Shown piece by piece: positions 25,615 to 35,168 of a stretch of DNA of 35,599 bases. The translations under genes and the position numbers were made by a program. The stretch comes from Betaproteobacteria bacterium (GTDB lineage: Bacteria; Pseudomonadota; Gammaproteobacteria; Burkholderiales; CAIKXV01): contig CANHBC010000011.1 in assembly GCA_947458835.1 (NCBI GenBank), positions 1 to 35,599 on the forward strand, given 5' to 3'. Positions within the stretch are counted from its first letter, which is position 1, and every line of letters starts with the position of its first letter. The notes beneath the pieces were generated by a model. It worked only from the letters and a program-made list of their open reading frames with translations, had not been told where the DNA came from and did not search any database.

Positions 25615-27027
25615 GTGCACCAGACAACGATAGCAGTAGTGGGCTCCGGCATATCCGGACTGGCAGCCGCCTGGTTGCTGCGCGACCGGTACCGGGTCAC
25701 CCTGTTCGAGGGCAGCGACCGCCCGGGCGGCCATACCAACACCATCGACGTCGAAGTCGATGGTCTTCGCTTTCCGGTGGACACCGGCTTCCTGGTGTTC
25801 AACGAACGCACGTACCCGAACCTGATCGCCCTGTTCGACCTGGTCGGGGTGCCGTCGGTTACCAGTGACATGTCGTTCAGCGTCTGCGTCGATTCGCCCC
25901 GTCTGGAATGGGCCGGTACCTCGGTCGCTTCGCTGTTCGCGCAGAAGCGCAACCTGCTGAGGCCGCGTTTCTGGGGGATGCTCGCGGACATCCTGCGATT
26001 CAACCGCGAGGCGCCCGCTTTCGTCGAACCCGATCCGGCCCGTCCGATGGACCTCGGCACCTGGCTCGAGCGCGGCCGGTACGGGCGCGCATTCCGCGAC
26101 TGGTACCTGCTGCCGATGGCCGCGGCGATCTGGTCCTGCCCGGTCGATTCCATGCGGGCCTTCCCGGTGGCGAGCTTCATCCGCTTCTTCGTCAACCACG
26201 GGCTGCTGCAGGTCACCCGCAGGCCGCGGTGGATGACGGTCACCGGCGGCGGCCGGGAGTACGTGCGCAGGCTGTGCGCCGACCTGCCGGACGTACGCCT
26301 GTCCAGTCCAGTGGAACGCGTACGCCGGCTCGCCCAGGGCGTGGAGGTCACCGCAGGCGGCCGGGTCGAGCGCTTCGACCAGGTGGTGCTCGCCTGCCAC
26401 AGCGACCAGGCGCTTGCCGCGCTGGCCGACCCGTCGCCGGACGAGTCGGCGTTGCTCGGCGCAGTGCGCTACCAGCCCAACGTTGCGTGGCTGCACACCG
26501 ACGCTTCGTTCCTGCCGCGGTCGAAAGTGGCCTGGGCTGCGTGGAATTACGCCGGTGGCGGCGCACCGGACCGCACCGGTGCCGATTCACCGGCGGCGGT
26601 CGGTGCGGCCGCGCCCGGCCCGACCGATGCCTGCGGCTCGGTCAGCGTGACCTACCTGATCAACCGCCTGCAGCCGCTGCCGACCGCGACGCCGGTGATG
26701 GTCACGCTGAACCCGCATCGGCCGGTCGATCCCGCACAGGTGATCCGGCGCATCGAATACGCGCATCCGATGCTCGACGCGCCGGCACTCGCCGCCCAGC
26801 AGAGACTGCCGCCCATCCAGGGCGTCAACCGCACCTGGTACTGCGGGGCCTGGACCGGCTACGGCTTCCACGAAGACGGGTTGAAGTCGGCGATCGCGGT
26901 GGCCGAAGGGCTGGGCGTGCTGGCACCGTGGGCGCCTGCCGTGCCTGCCGGTGAGCCGGCGTCGGTGCCGGCGTCGGACATCGCCGGGGTGCCGGCCGAA
27001 CGCCCGGCCGTGGCGACGGCCGGATGA
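25615..27027 (+). CDS. FAD-dependent amine-oxidase-type oxidoreductase, first gene of the lipid operon
   Basis: A 470-residue flavoprotein. The N-terminal dinucleotide fold IAVVGSGISGLAAAWLL has GxGxxG at Gly10, 12 and 15, followed by the acidic end LFEGSDRPGGHTNT. The region near the C-terminus (WYCGAWTGYGFHEDGLKSAIAVAEGL, about 403-428) is the second FAD-contacting motif of the amine-oxidase/desaturase superfamily. The start is GTG at 25615, with AGAAGGA eight bases upstream. The last 35 or so residues are a low-complexity Ala/Pro/Val tail. The stop overlaps the DUF1365 start as ATGA. In related clusters this protein always travels with DUF1365 and a Cfa-like enzyme, so oxidation of a membrane acyl chain is a plausible role. 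The substrate is not known from sequence. Confidence 0.9.
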   Translation: MHQTTIAVVGSGISGLAAAWLLRDRYRVTLFEGSDRPGGHTNTIDVEVDGLRFPVDTGFLVFNERTYPNLIALFDLVGVPSVTSDMSFSVCVDSPRLEWAGTSVASLFAQKRNLLRPRFWGMLADILRFNREAPAFVEPDPARPMDLGTWLERGRYGRAFRDWYLLPMAAAIWSCPVDSMRAFPVASFIRFFVNHGLLQVTRRPRWMTVTGGGREYVRRLCADLPDVRLSSPVERVRRLAQGVEVTAGGRVERFDQVVLACHSDQALAALADPSPDESALLGAVRYQPNVAWLHTDASFLPRSKVAWAAWNYAGGGAPDRTGADSPAAVGAAAPGPTDACGSVSVTYLINRLQPLPTATPVMVTLNPHRPVDPAQVIRRIEYAHPMLDAPALAAQQRLPPIQGVNRTWYCGAWTGYGFHEDGLKSAIAVAEGLGVLAPWAPAVPAGEPASVPASDIAGVPAERPAVATAG

Positions 27028-27911
27028 CTGCGGCGGCTGCGGGCGGCGGTTGCGCACCGTTGGGACGGAGGGCGACGGGTTCCGCCGCGTGGTCGCCGGC
27101 GATCTGCAGCGGCTCGGTGATCCATCGTCGATTCACACCGGTCGCCCACGCGTTCCGCTACCCGGCGTTCTTCCTGCGGTTGCCGCTGACCTGGCTCGAT
27201 GGCGGGCCCGAGGCGGGCCGTCCCCGGCTGTTCAGCGTCGACCGCTTCAACCTGTTCAGCCTGATGCGCCGCGACTACGGTCCGCGCGACGGCTCGGCGC
27301 TCGCACCGTGGATCCGCGGGCTGCTGCTGGACAACGACCTGCCGCAGGCCGATGGCGAGGTGGTGCTCTACACCCTGCCGCGCGTGCTCGGCCATGCATT
27401 CAATCCGGTCAGCTTCTGGATGTGCCACGACCGGGCCGGACGGTTGCGTGCGGTCCTGTGCGAGGTCAGCAACACCTTCGGCGAGCGCCACAACTACCTG
27501 GTGGCCCGCCCCGATGGCGGCGCGATCGGCACCGGGATGGCGCTGCAGGCGCGCAAGGTATTCCATGTGTCGCCCTTCTTTCCGGTGGACGGCGAGTACG
27601 TTTTCCGGTTCCATGCGGATCAGGCGCGTTGCCTGTTCAGGATCGACTACCAGTGCGTCGGCGTGCCGCAGCTCGAGACGTCCCTGTCGGGCGCGGCTGC
27701 ACGGCCGACCGACTTCGGGCTGCTGAGCGCCTTCCTGAGGCTGCCGTGGCTGATGGCCGGGGTGATCGTGCGCATCCACCTGCAGGCGTTCAGGCTGTGG
27801 TTGAAGGGCGCGGTCTTCCATCGCAAGCCGCTGCCGCCGGTCGAGCCGACGACGCGCTCGGCGACGGCGGGTTCCGACGGGTTACACCAGAAAGGTTCCA
27901 CGAATGACTGA
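27024..27911 (+). CDS. DUF1365 family protein
   Basis: A 295-residue protein of unknown biochemical function. The family stretches are VIHRRFTPVAHAFRYPAFFLRLPL at about 32-55, LFSVDRFNLFSLMRRDYG, VLGHAFNPVSFWMCHD, and VSNTFGERHNYLV. A C-terminal hydrophobic, amphipathic region (LPWLMAGVIVRIHLQAFRLWLKG) may touch the membrane. DUF1365 genes are nearly always found beside a FAD oxidoreductase and a Cfa-like methyltransferase, as here. That association, more than the sequence, suggests a role in fatty-acid modification. It overlaps its neighbours: ATGA with the oxidoreductase, and eight bases with the methyltransferase. The first 30 residues are low-complexity Ala/Gly. Confidence 0.9.
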   Translation: MTAAAAGGGCAPLGRRATGSAAWSPAICSGSVIHRRFTPVAHAFRYPAFFLRLPLTWLDGGPEAGRPRLFSVDRFNLFSLMRRDYGPRDGSALAPWIRGLLLDNDLPQADGEVVLYTLPRVLGHAFNPVSFWMCHDRAGRLRAVLCEVSNTFGERHNYLVARPDGGAIGTGMALQARKVFHVSPFFPVDGEYVFRFHADQARCLFRIDYQCVGVPQLETSLSGAAARPTDFGLLSAFLRLPWLMAGVIVRIHLQAFRLWLKGAVFHRKPLPPVEPTTRSATAGSDGLHQKGSTND

Positions 27912-29181
27912 AGTCACTGTCGAGCAGTCGCGCGAAGGCGATGCGCGGCCGGTCACCGACCAGGAGACGATACGGCGCATCCGCGCAGCCATGCCTCCGG
28001 CTGGCCAGCTGTTCATCCGCGTGCTCGACCAGTTGCGCGTCGGACGCCTCGACCTGGTGACGCCCGAGGGCGAATGGCTGTCCTTTGGTGGAAGCGAATC
28101 CGGTCCCCACGCCACGCTCACGCTGCGCACGTGGCGTGCCGCCGAGGACATCCTGCGCACCGCCGATATCGGGCTGGCCGAGGCATACATGGCCGGCGAC
28201 TGCGACATCGACCGGCCGGCAGACCTGCTGACGGTGGCGCTGCTCAACCAGCGGCATATCGAGCGCGCCTTCTACGGCCACTGGCTTGCGGTGCTCTGGT
28301 ACCGGCTGCGCCACTGGTCGCGGGCGAACACGCGCTCGGGCAGCCGCCGCAACATCGTGGCCCACTACGACCTGGGCAACGAGTTCTACCAGTTGTGGCT
28401 CGACCCGACCATGAGCTATTCGTCGGCCTGGTTCGACGGCAACCTGACCCAGCCGCTGGAGCGCGCGCAGCAGGCGAAGTACGAGCGCATCCTCGACCGC
28501 CTCGGGGCCAGGGCCGGCGACCATATCCTCGAGATCGGCTGTGGCTGGGGTGGATTCGCCGAGGTAGCCGCGCGGCGCGGCTGCAGGGTGCGCGGCATCA
28601 CGCTGTCTCCCGCCCAGCTGGAGCATGCGCGGGCGCGCATGGCCTCGGCCGGGCTGTCGGGTCTGGTCGAGCTGTCGTACACCGACTACCGCGACATCGG
28701 GGGGCAGTACGACCACGTGGTATCGATCGAGATGTACGAGGCGGTGGGCGAGCGGTTCTGGCCGGCCTACTTCAAGGCGATCCGCGACCGCCTGAAGCCG
28801 GGCGGGCGGGCGGTGATCCAGGGCATCACGATCCACGACGAGGTGTTCGGACGCTACCGGCGCGGCACGGACTTCATCCAGCAGTACGTTTTCCCCGGCG
28901 GCATGCTCGCATCTGAGGGCGCGTTCGCCAGGGCCTGCGCCCGCGCCGGCCTGCGGCAGCACCCGAGCGCCTCGTTCGGTCGCGACTATGCCGAGACGCT
29001 GCGCCGCTGGCTCAAGGCATTCACCGAGGCTGAGCCGCGGGTGCGCTCGCTCGGGTTCGACGACCGCTTCATCCGCATGTGGCGGTTCTACCTCTGCTAC
29101 TGCGAGGCGGGCTTCGACGCCGGACGCACGGACGTGCTGCAGTTCGAGCTGTCGCGACCGGCCGACGGGGCGGTGCGGTGA
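27904..29181 (+). CDS. Cfa-family SAM-dependent fatty-acyl methyltransferase with altered bicarbonate site
   Basis: A 425-residue member of the cyclopropane-fatty-acyl-phospholipid synthase family. The SAM site HILEIGCGWGGFAEVAA is at 207-223. The chain opens with the family's lipid-binding region (LRTWRAAEDILRTADIGLAEAYMAGDCDID). Compared with E. coli Cfa as I remember it, Glu239 and Tyr317 are kept (Glu279, Tyr362) and Ile268 is Ile308. Two of the residues that hold the catalytic bicarbonate are changed: Cys139 is Ser174 (MSYSSAW) and His266 is Gln306 (VIQGITI). The spacing of 27 residues from Glu279 to Gln306 is identical to that in E. coli. Methylation without ring closure is therefore a real possibility. 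ATG at 27904 follows AAAGG. The stop shares a base with the next start (TGATG). Confidence 0.92.
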   Translation: MTEVTVEQSREGDARPVTDQETIRRIRAAMPPAGQLFIRVLDQLRVGRLDLVTPEGEWLSFGGSESGPHATLTLRTWRAAEDILRTADIGLAEAYMAGDCDIDRPADLLTVALLNQRHIERAFYGHWLAVLWYRLRHWSRANTRSGSRRNIVAHYDLGNEFYQLWLDPTMSYSSAWFDGNLTQPLERAQQAKYERILDRLGARAGDHILEIGCGWGGFAEVAARRGCRVRGITLSPAQLEHARARMASAGLSGLVELSYTDYRDIGGQYDHVVSIEMYEAVGERFWPAYFKAIRDRLKPGGRAVIQGITIHDEVFGRYRRGTDFIQQYVFPGGMLASEGAFARACARAGLRQHPSASFGRDYAETLRRWLKAFTEAEPRVRSLGFDDRFIRMWRFYLCYCEAGFDAGRTDVLQFELSRPADGAVR

Positions 29182-29795
29182 TGGCCGCCCCGTCGGCCGG
29201 TCGGCGCAGGCTGCTCGGGCTGGGCGGTGCGCTGGCGTTGCGCGGACCATCGGCGGCAGCCGCGGTGCTACCCGCATCGGCGGCCGCGCTCGCACCGCGC
29301 GGGGCGGCAGCGGCCACGGTGCACCACTTGCTGGCGAAGCTGCCGTCGGCGGTCGTCGCGCAGGCGGGTGAACTGCATCGGCTGGGCGCGGGCACGATGC
29401 GCTGGTTCGGCCTGCATGTGTACGACGCGGCGCTGTGGGTGCGCGAGTCTGCCTGGGATCCGGCCGACACCTTCGCGCTCGACATCGTCTATGCGCGCGA
29501 CATCGCGGGCAAGGCGCTCGCCGAGAGCAGCATCACCGAGATGAAGCGGGTGGGCTTCACCGACGAGGCCCAGCATGCGCGCTGGCTGCCGGCGATGGTG
29601 CGCATGTTCCCCGATGTCGGGCGCGGCGACCGCCTGGTCGGCCTCAACCTGAAGTCGGGCGCCATGTTCTTCAACCAGGACCGGGTCCTCGGCATCGTCG
29701 ACGACCCGGTATTCGCGCGCGCCTTCTTCGCCATCTGGCTCGATCCGCGCACGCGTGAATCGGCGCTGCGCAACCGCCTGCTCGGCAAGGCGTGA
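29181..29795 (+). CDS. Chalcone-isomerase-like exported protein
   Basis: A 204-residue protein. The N-terminus MAAPSAGRRRLLGLGGALALRG, with three consecutive Arg followed by a hydrophobic run and an Ala-rich stretch to about residue 46, looks like a Tat-type signal peptide. The mature part has the chalcone-isomerase-like fold signature LHRLGAGTMRWFGLHVYDAALWV. DIVYARDIAGKALAESSITEMKRVG, RLVGLNLKSGAMFFNQDRVLGIVDDPVFARAFFAIWLD follow. Bacterial members are not flavonoid enzymes; the fold also binds fatty acids in plant FAP proteins, which fits a lipid operon. ATG at 29181 overlaps the methyltransferase stop; GTG at 29178 is an alternative. The stop overlaps the next start (GTGA). Confidence 0.85.
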   Translation: MAAPSAGRRRLLGLGGALALRGPSAAAAVLPASAAALAPRGAAAATVHHLLAKLPSAVVAQAGELHRLGAGTMRWFGLHVYDAALWVRESAWDPADTFALDIVYARDIAGKALAESSITEMKRVGFTDEAQHARWLPAMVRMFPDVGRGDRLVGLNLKSGAMFFNQDRVLGIVDDPVFARAFFAIWLDPRTRESALRNRLLGKA

Positions 29796-31102
29796 GCGTG
29801 GCCGCTGCGGTGCCTTCCCGGCAGGCCGGCCCGGGGCGGCTGGCGCCGTCCCGGCTGCTGGCGTACAGCCTGTTCAGCGTGCCGCTCCTGATGACGGCAC
29901 TGCCGATCAACATCCTGCTGCCGGCGTTCTACAGCGAGCGCACCGGGCTGTCGCTGGCGCTGATCGGCATCGTGTTCTTCTTCACCCGCCTGCTGGACGC
30001 GGTCGTGGACCCGCTGCTGGGGGCCTGGGTCGATGCGCAGAAGCAGCGCGCGTCCTACCTGCCCCCGGTGCTGATCGGCGCGCCGTTGCTGGCGCTCGGT
30101 TTCGTGCTGCTGCTGCTGCCGCCGGCGGGGCTGGGCGAGGCGGCCAGCGCGGTATGGCTCGCCGCCACGCTGGCCACCACCTACGTCGGCTATTCCCTGG
30201 CCATCGTCGCCTACCAGGCGTGGGGTTCGGAACTCGCGCAGGACGACGCCGGGCGTGCACGGGTGACGGGTGGCCGCGAGGGCGCGGGACTCGTCGGCGT
30301 GCTGCTCGGCGCGGTGCTGCCGCAGGTTTTCGGCTTCACGGTACTCGTGGGCGTGTTCGCTGCCCTGCTGCTGCTGGCGGTACTGGTGCTCGCGCGCGGC
30401 GCGCCGAGGCCTGCGCGGCGCCCGCTGGCAGGGCCCACGGTCGGCGCGACGCGTGCCAACCCGTTCACCGCGTTCGTGGTGCCCCTGACGAGCGGCCGGT
30501 TCCGCTGGCTGCTGCTGGTGTTCGCCCTCAACGCGATCGCGCCCTCGATCACCGCGACCGTGTTCCAGTTCTTCGTCGCCGACCGGCTGGGGCTCGCCGC
30601 CTACACGCCAGCCTTCCTCGCGCTCTACTTCATCGCCGGTGCGGCCAGCATGCCGCTCTGGATGAAGCTGGCGACCCGGTACAGCCTGCATGTGGTCTGG
30701 CTGATCGGCATGGTGGCCTCGGTGGCGGCCTTCGTGTGGGCGTACTGGCTGGGGCCGGGGGCGGCCGCAGGCTTCGCCGCGATCTGCGTGCTGTCGGGAC
30801 TGGCCTTTGGCGCCGACCTCGCGCTGCCGCCGGCGCTGCTCGCGCGGGTGGTCGAGGCCAACGGCCACGGCGGGCAGCGCGAGGGCGCGTACTTCGGCCT
30901 GTGGAACTTCGTGAACAAGCTCACGCTCGCAGTGGCCGGCGGCATCGCGCTGCCGCTGCTCGAAGGACTGGGCTACGTTGCCGGTGCACAGGATCCCGCC
31001 GCGCTCTCGGCGCTTGCCGTCACCTATGCGCTGGTGCCCTGCGCACTCAAGCTCGCCGCGGCCGCGCTGCTCTGGTCCGCCTGGCGCAACGCCCGTTTCT
31101 GA
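29792..31102 (+). CDS. GPH-type MFS transporter in the lipid operon
   Basis: A 436-residue inner-membrane transporter with about 12 hydrophobic segments. It resembles the glycoside-pentoside-hexuronide:cation symporter branch (MelB-like): SYSLFSVPLLMTALPINILLP-type first helix, then TRLLDAVVDPLLGAWVDAQK, which is the GPH signature with Asp residues on helix 2. AYQAWGSELAQDDAGRARVTGGREGAGLVGVLLG and EGAYFGLWNFVNKLTLAVAGGIALPLL follow. In lipid-modification clusters of this type the transporter's cargo is unknown and need not be a sugar. The start is GTG at 29792, overlapping the previous stop (GTGA). Confidence 0.88.
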   Translation: MSVAAAVPSRQAGPGRLAPSRLLAYSLFSVPLLMTALPINILLPAFYSERTGLSLALIGIVFFFTRLLDAVVDPLLGAWVDAQKQRASYLPPVLIGAPLLALGFVLLLLPPAGLGEAASAVWLAATLATTYVGYSLAIVAYQAWGSELAQDDAGRARVTGGREGAGLVGVLLGAVLPQVFGFTVLVGVFAALLLLAVLVLARGAPRPARRPLAGPTVGATRANPFTAFVVPLTSGRFRWLLLVFALNAIAPSITATVFQFFVADRLGLAAYTPAFLALYFIAGAASMPLWMKLATRYSLHVVWLIGMVASVAAFVWAYWLGPGAAAGFAAICVLSGLAFGADLALPPALLARVVEANGHGGQREGAYFGLWNFVNKLTLAVAGGIALPLLEGLGYVAGAQDPAALSALAVTYALVPCALKLAAAALLWSAWRNARF

Positions 31103-31121
31103 ACTCGCCAACCCGGAGGTC

Positions 31122-31700
31122 ATGATGATCGCTGCAATCCCTGGTGCATCGATGCGCGCGCGCCTGCTGCACGCGCTGCGCGCGCTGTCCGCCGCCGTCC
31201 TGGTAGCCGCCTCGCTGGCCGGTTGTGCCTCGGTGGAGCCCCAGGCGTACTCCGCCGAGAAGCCGGTGCTCGATCTGAAGGAATACTTCAACGGCACGCT
31301 GGTCGGCCATGGCATGTTCCAGAGTCGATCGGGCAAGGTCGAGCGCCGCTTCGTGGTGACCATCGACGCCCGGTGGGAAGGCGACGTCGGGACGCTCGAC
31401 GAGCGGTTCGTCTGGTCTGACGGCGAGAAACAGCGCCGGGTGTGGACCCTCACCCGCACCGGTGAGGGCACCTACACCGGCACCGCCGATGACGTGGTCG
31501 GTACCGCGCAGGGGCGCGCCGCGGGCAATGCGCTGTACTGGACCTACACGCTGGCGCTGCCGGTGTCCGGCCGTACCTGGCATGTGCGCTTCGACGACTG
31601 GATGTACCTGATCGACGACAAGGTGATGCTCAACACGGCGGTGATGAGCAAGTGGGGCATCCGCCTCGGCCAGGTCACCCTGAGCTTCAACCGCAAATGA
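31122..31700 (+). CDS. DUF3833 family lipoprotein
   Basis: A 192-residue protein. The hydrophobic stretch ALSAAVLVAASLAGC ends in a lipobox with Cys35, so the mature protein would be lipid-anchored in the envelope; Ala-Ser after the Cys favours the outer membrane. The mature domain (LDLKEYFNGTLVGHGMFQSRSGKVERRFVVTIDARWEGDVGTLDERFVW, ending DDWMYLIDDKVMLNTAVMSKWGIRLGQVTLSF) matches DUF3833, a lipocalin-like beta-rich family. GGAGG lies just before two adjacent ATG codons (31122, 31125); either may be used. It sits 19 bases after the transporter and overlaps DUF3429 (ATGA). A lipid-handling role in the periplasm is inferred from fold and context. Confidence 0.88.
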   Translation: MMIAAIPGASMRARLLHALRALSAAVLVAASLAGCASVEPQAYSAEKPVLDLKEYFNGTLVGHGMFQSRSGKVERRFVVTIDARWEGDVGTLDERFVWSDGEKQRRVWTLTRTGEGTYTGTADDVVGTAQGRAAGNALYWTYTLALPVSGRTWHVRFDDWMYLIDDKVMLNTAVMSKWGIRLGQVTLSFNRK

Positions 31701-32161
31701 ATATCGCTGGCCTGCTGCGCGATGCACCGCCGGCGGCGTTCTGGCCGGGCGTGGCCGGGCTGCTGCCGTTCCTTGCCTGCGCGCTGCTGCCGCTGGTCAC
31801 CGGACCGCAGTGGCATCCGCTGGCACAGCAGGCGCTGGTCGGCTACGGCGCGCTGATCCTGACGTTCGTCGGCGCGGTCCACTGGGGTATCGCCCTCATG
31901 GCGCCCGGCCACCCCGCTGCCGCACGCGGCCATGCCTGGTCGGTGGTCCCCGCCTTGTGGGCATGGCTCGCGCTGTTCCCGCCGTTCATCCCGGCGATCG
32001 GCCTGCTGGCCGCCGGGTTCATCGTGCAGCTCGCGATGGACTGTCGCTTCGCGGCCGCCCTGCGCCTGCCTGCGTGGTACCTTGCGCTCCGGTTGGTCCT
32101 GACCGCGGGCGTTCTGCTGTCGCTGCTGGCCGCATCCCTCGCCGTGGCGTTTGCCGGCTGA
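31697..32161 (+). CDS. DUF3429 family membrane protein
   Basis: A 154-residue inner-membrane protein of unknown function with about five hydrophobic segments: about 16-35 (FWPGVAGLLPFLACALLPLV), 47-70 (LVGYGALILTFVGAVHWGIAL), 83-100, 102-118 and 132-152. The segment GYGALILTFVGAVHWGIAL with the conserved His-Trp-Gly is the family mark. It overlaps the DUF3833 stop as ATGA, so production is coupled. The 67 bases after it contain no gene and lead into the SDR gene. Confidence 0.85.
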   Translation: MNIAGLLRDAPPAAFWPGVAGLLPFLACALLPLVTGPQWHPLAQQALVGYGALILTFVGAVHWGIALMAPGHPAAARGHAWSVVPALWAWLALFPPFIPAIGLLAAGFIVQLAMDCRFAAALRLPAWYLALRLVLTAGVLLSLLAASLAVAFAG

Positions 32162-32228
32162 ACCGGAAGCGGCAGGCCCGGACGCCTACACCACCATCCC
32201 TCCACGTACCCGGCCCTCGCACACTGCC

Positions 32229-33005
32229 ATGTTGAATGCCCCCATCCGGGACTGGAAAGGCAGGCGCGTCTGGCTGATCGGCGCCAGCAGCGGCATCGGC
32301 CACGCACTGGCGAAGGCGTTGATCGCGCGCGGTGCGAAGGTCGCGGTGTCCGCGCGCAACGGCGCGGCACTGCACGAGCTCGCGGCCACCACCCGGCCAG
32401 CCAACGTGCTGCCGTTGCCGCTCGATGCAACCCGCGTCGACCAGCTCGAGGCGGCCCTGCGCGAGATGACCGACGCCTGGGGCGGCATCGACGTCGCGCT
32501 GCTGCTCCAGGGCACGCATGAGCCGGTGCGCGCCTGGACGCTCGACTCGGCGGTCGCGCACCGGCTGGTCGACACCAACCTGCTGTCGGTGATCGATGCA
32601 CTGTCGGTGGTCCTGCCAACGATGCTGCGCCAGGGTAGCGGTGGCATCGCCATCTGCTCGTCGGTAGCCGGCTACCGCGGGCTGCCGACCAGCCTGGTGT
32701 ACGGCGCGACCAAGGCGGCGCTGATCAATCTGGCCGAGACGCTTTACATGGACCTCTCGCCGCGCGGCATCGGCGTGTGGATCGTCAATCCCGGCTTCGT
32801 GAAGACGCCGCTCACCGACCGCAACGAGTTCCCGATGCCGGCGCTGATCAGCGCCGAGGAAGCTGCGGGGCACATCCTCGACGGACTGGCCAGCGGCCGC
32901 TTCGAGATCCACTTCCCGAAGCGCTTCACCCGGTGGATGAAGCTGCTGCGGCTGCTGCCCTACGGGCTGTACTTCAGGCTGGTGCGGCGCTTCACCGGAT
33001 TGTGA
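32229..33005 (+). CDS. Short-chain dehydrogenase/reductase
   Basis: A 258-residue NAD(P)-dependent oxidoreductase. The cofactor loop GASSGIG is at 18-24. The catalytic set is Asn117, Ser145 (ICSSVAGYRG) and Tyr158-x-x-x-Lys162 (YGATK). The adenine-side residues SARN (41-44) after the second strand favour NADPH. After the core, a C-terminal basic/hydrophobic segment (FPKRFTRWMKLLRLLPYGLYFRLVRRFTGL) may bind the membrane, which would suit a lipid substrate. ATG at 32229 is used; the frame extends to 32151 within the previous gene. It is the eighth gene of the rightward operon and lies 37 bases before the last one. Confidence 0.92.
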   Translation: MLNAPIRDWKGRRVWLIGASSGIGHALAKALIARGAKVAVSARNGAALHELAATTRPANVLPLPLDATRVDQLEAALREMTDAWGGIDVALLLQGTHEPVRAWTLDSAVAHRLVDTNLLSVIDALSVVLPTMLRQGSGGIAICSSVAGYRGLPTSLVYGATKAALINLAETLYMDLSPRGIGVWIVNPGFVKTPLTDRNEFPMPALISAEEAAGHILDGLASGRFEIHFPKRFTRWMKLLRLLPYGLYFRLVRRFTGL

Positions 33006-33042
33006 ACGAGACGACCGCTGGCCGGAACGAGGGACCGACACG

Positions 33043-33474
33043 ATGGACACCCGTGCAGCACTGGCGCGCCTCGAGGCGCTCTACGCCGGACTGACGCCAG
33101 AGCGCACCGGCGAACTCCACCAGGCCTACTCGGCCGATGCGTACTTCCGCGACCCGTTCAACGAGGTGCGCGGGCCGGCGGCGATCGAGCGCATCTTCGT
33201 CCACATGTTCAGCCAGGTCGATTCGCCGCGCTTCGTGATCCTCGAACGTGCGGTGGACGGTGACACTGCATGGCTGACCTGGGACCTCGAGTACCGCGCC
33301 CGGCCGGGCGCGCCGCTGCGCAGGATCCACGGTGCGTCGCAACTGCGATTCGATGCCGACGGCCGGGTCCGCCACCACCGTGACTACTGGGATGCCGCCG
33401 GTGAACTGTACGAAACCCTGCCGTTGCTGGGCGGGGTACTGCGGATGCTCAGGAAACGGCTCGCCGCACGCTGA
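33043..33474 (+). CDS. NTF2/SnoaL-like protein, last gene of the lipid operon
   Basis: A 143-residue protein of the nuclear transport factor 2 fold (cone-shaped alpha+beta barrel). ALYAGLTPERTGELHQAYSADAYFRDPFNEVRGPAAIERIFVHMF is the typical first half. The pair DTAWLTWDLEYRARPG and IHGASQLRFDADGRVRHHRDYWDAAGELYETLPLLGGVLRML forms the sheet. Members may be enzymes such as ketosteroid-isomerase-like proteins, or binding proteins; no catalytic pair is certain here. The gene regularly accompanies the SDR, FAD, DUF1365 and Cfa set. It ends only 12 bases from the opposing dolP stop. Confidence 0.87.
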   Translation: MDTRAALARLEALYAGLTPERTGELHQAYSADAYFRDPFNEVRGPAAIERIFVHMFSQVDSPRFVILERAVDGDTAWLTWDLEYRARPGAPLRRIHGASQLRFDADGRVRHHRDYWDAAGELYETLPLLGGVLRMLRKRLAAR

Positions 33475-33486
33475 GCATCCGCGGGC

Positions 33487-34793
<1,307 letters not shown>

Positions 34794-34795
<2 letters not shown>

Positions 34796-35156
34796 AGACG
34801 CCTGGCTGGAACGCGTCGCGGATCCATTCCAGTCGGCCGGCCTCGATCAGCACGACATCGAACCGGCAGGGTCTGTCGGCGCAGCGCATCACCAGCCGGT
34901 ACAGTTCGGCCGTGCGTGCCAGCCGCATCTGCTTGGCGGGCGTAATGCTCGCCGCAGCGCCGCCGAAGGCGGACGAGGCGCGCCGGCGGACCTCGACGAA
35001 CACGATCGTGCCGTCCCGGTCGCGCGCGACGAGGTCGAGTTCCCCGGCCCTGCAGCGCCAGTTGCGCGCCAGCAGCTGCAGTCCGGCCTGCTCAAGGTGG
35101 GCTGCCGCGCGATCCTCGCCCTCGCTGCCATCGACCTGCCGGGTGGTGCGTGCCAT
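34794..35156 (-). CDS. yraN: UPF0102/YraN-family nuclease-like protein
   Basis: A 120-residue protein with the UPF0102 arrangement of a PD-(D/E)xK nuclease-like fold. GEDRAAAHLEQAGLQLLARNWRC is the N-terminal helix and strand. GELDLVARD (38-46) and VFVEVRRR (52-59) carry the acidic metal-binding positions Glu39, Asp41 and Glu55. SITPAKQMRLARTAELYRL then forms the following helix. The catalytic Lys of other PD-(D/E)xK enzymes is Arg57 here, which is common in this family. Activity has not been firmly shown for YraN. It begins 12 bases after the lpoA stop and is followed by diaA. Confidence 0.92.
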
Positions 35157-35168
35157 CGCCGTGCCGGG

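Noticed and set aside
25356-25868. Plus-strand frame with a collagen-like Gly/Asp/Pro/Thr stretch before the FAD oxidoreductase
   Set aside because: The repeat simply translates the 18-base tandem array. The frame then overlaps the start of the real gene by about 250 bases with unrelated composition, and no good ribosome site precedes it.
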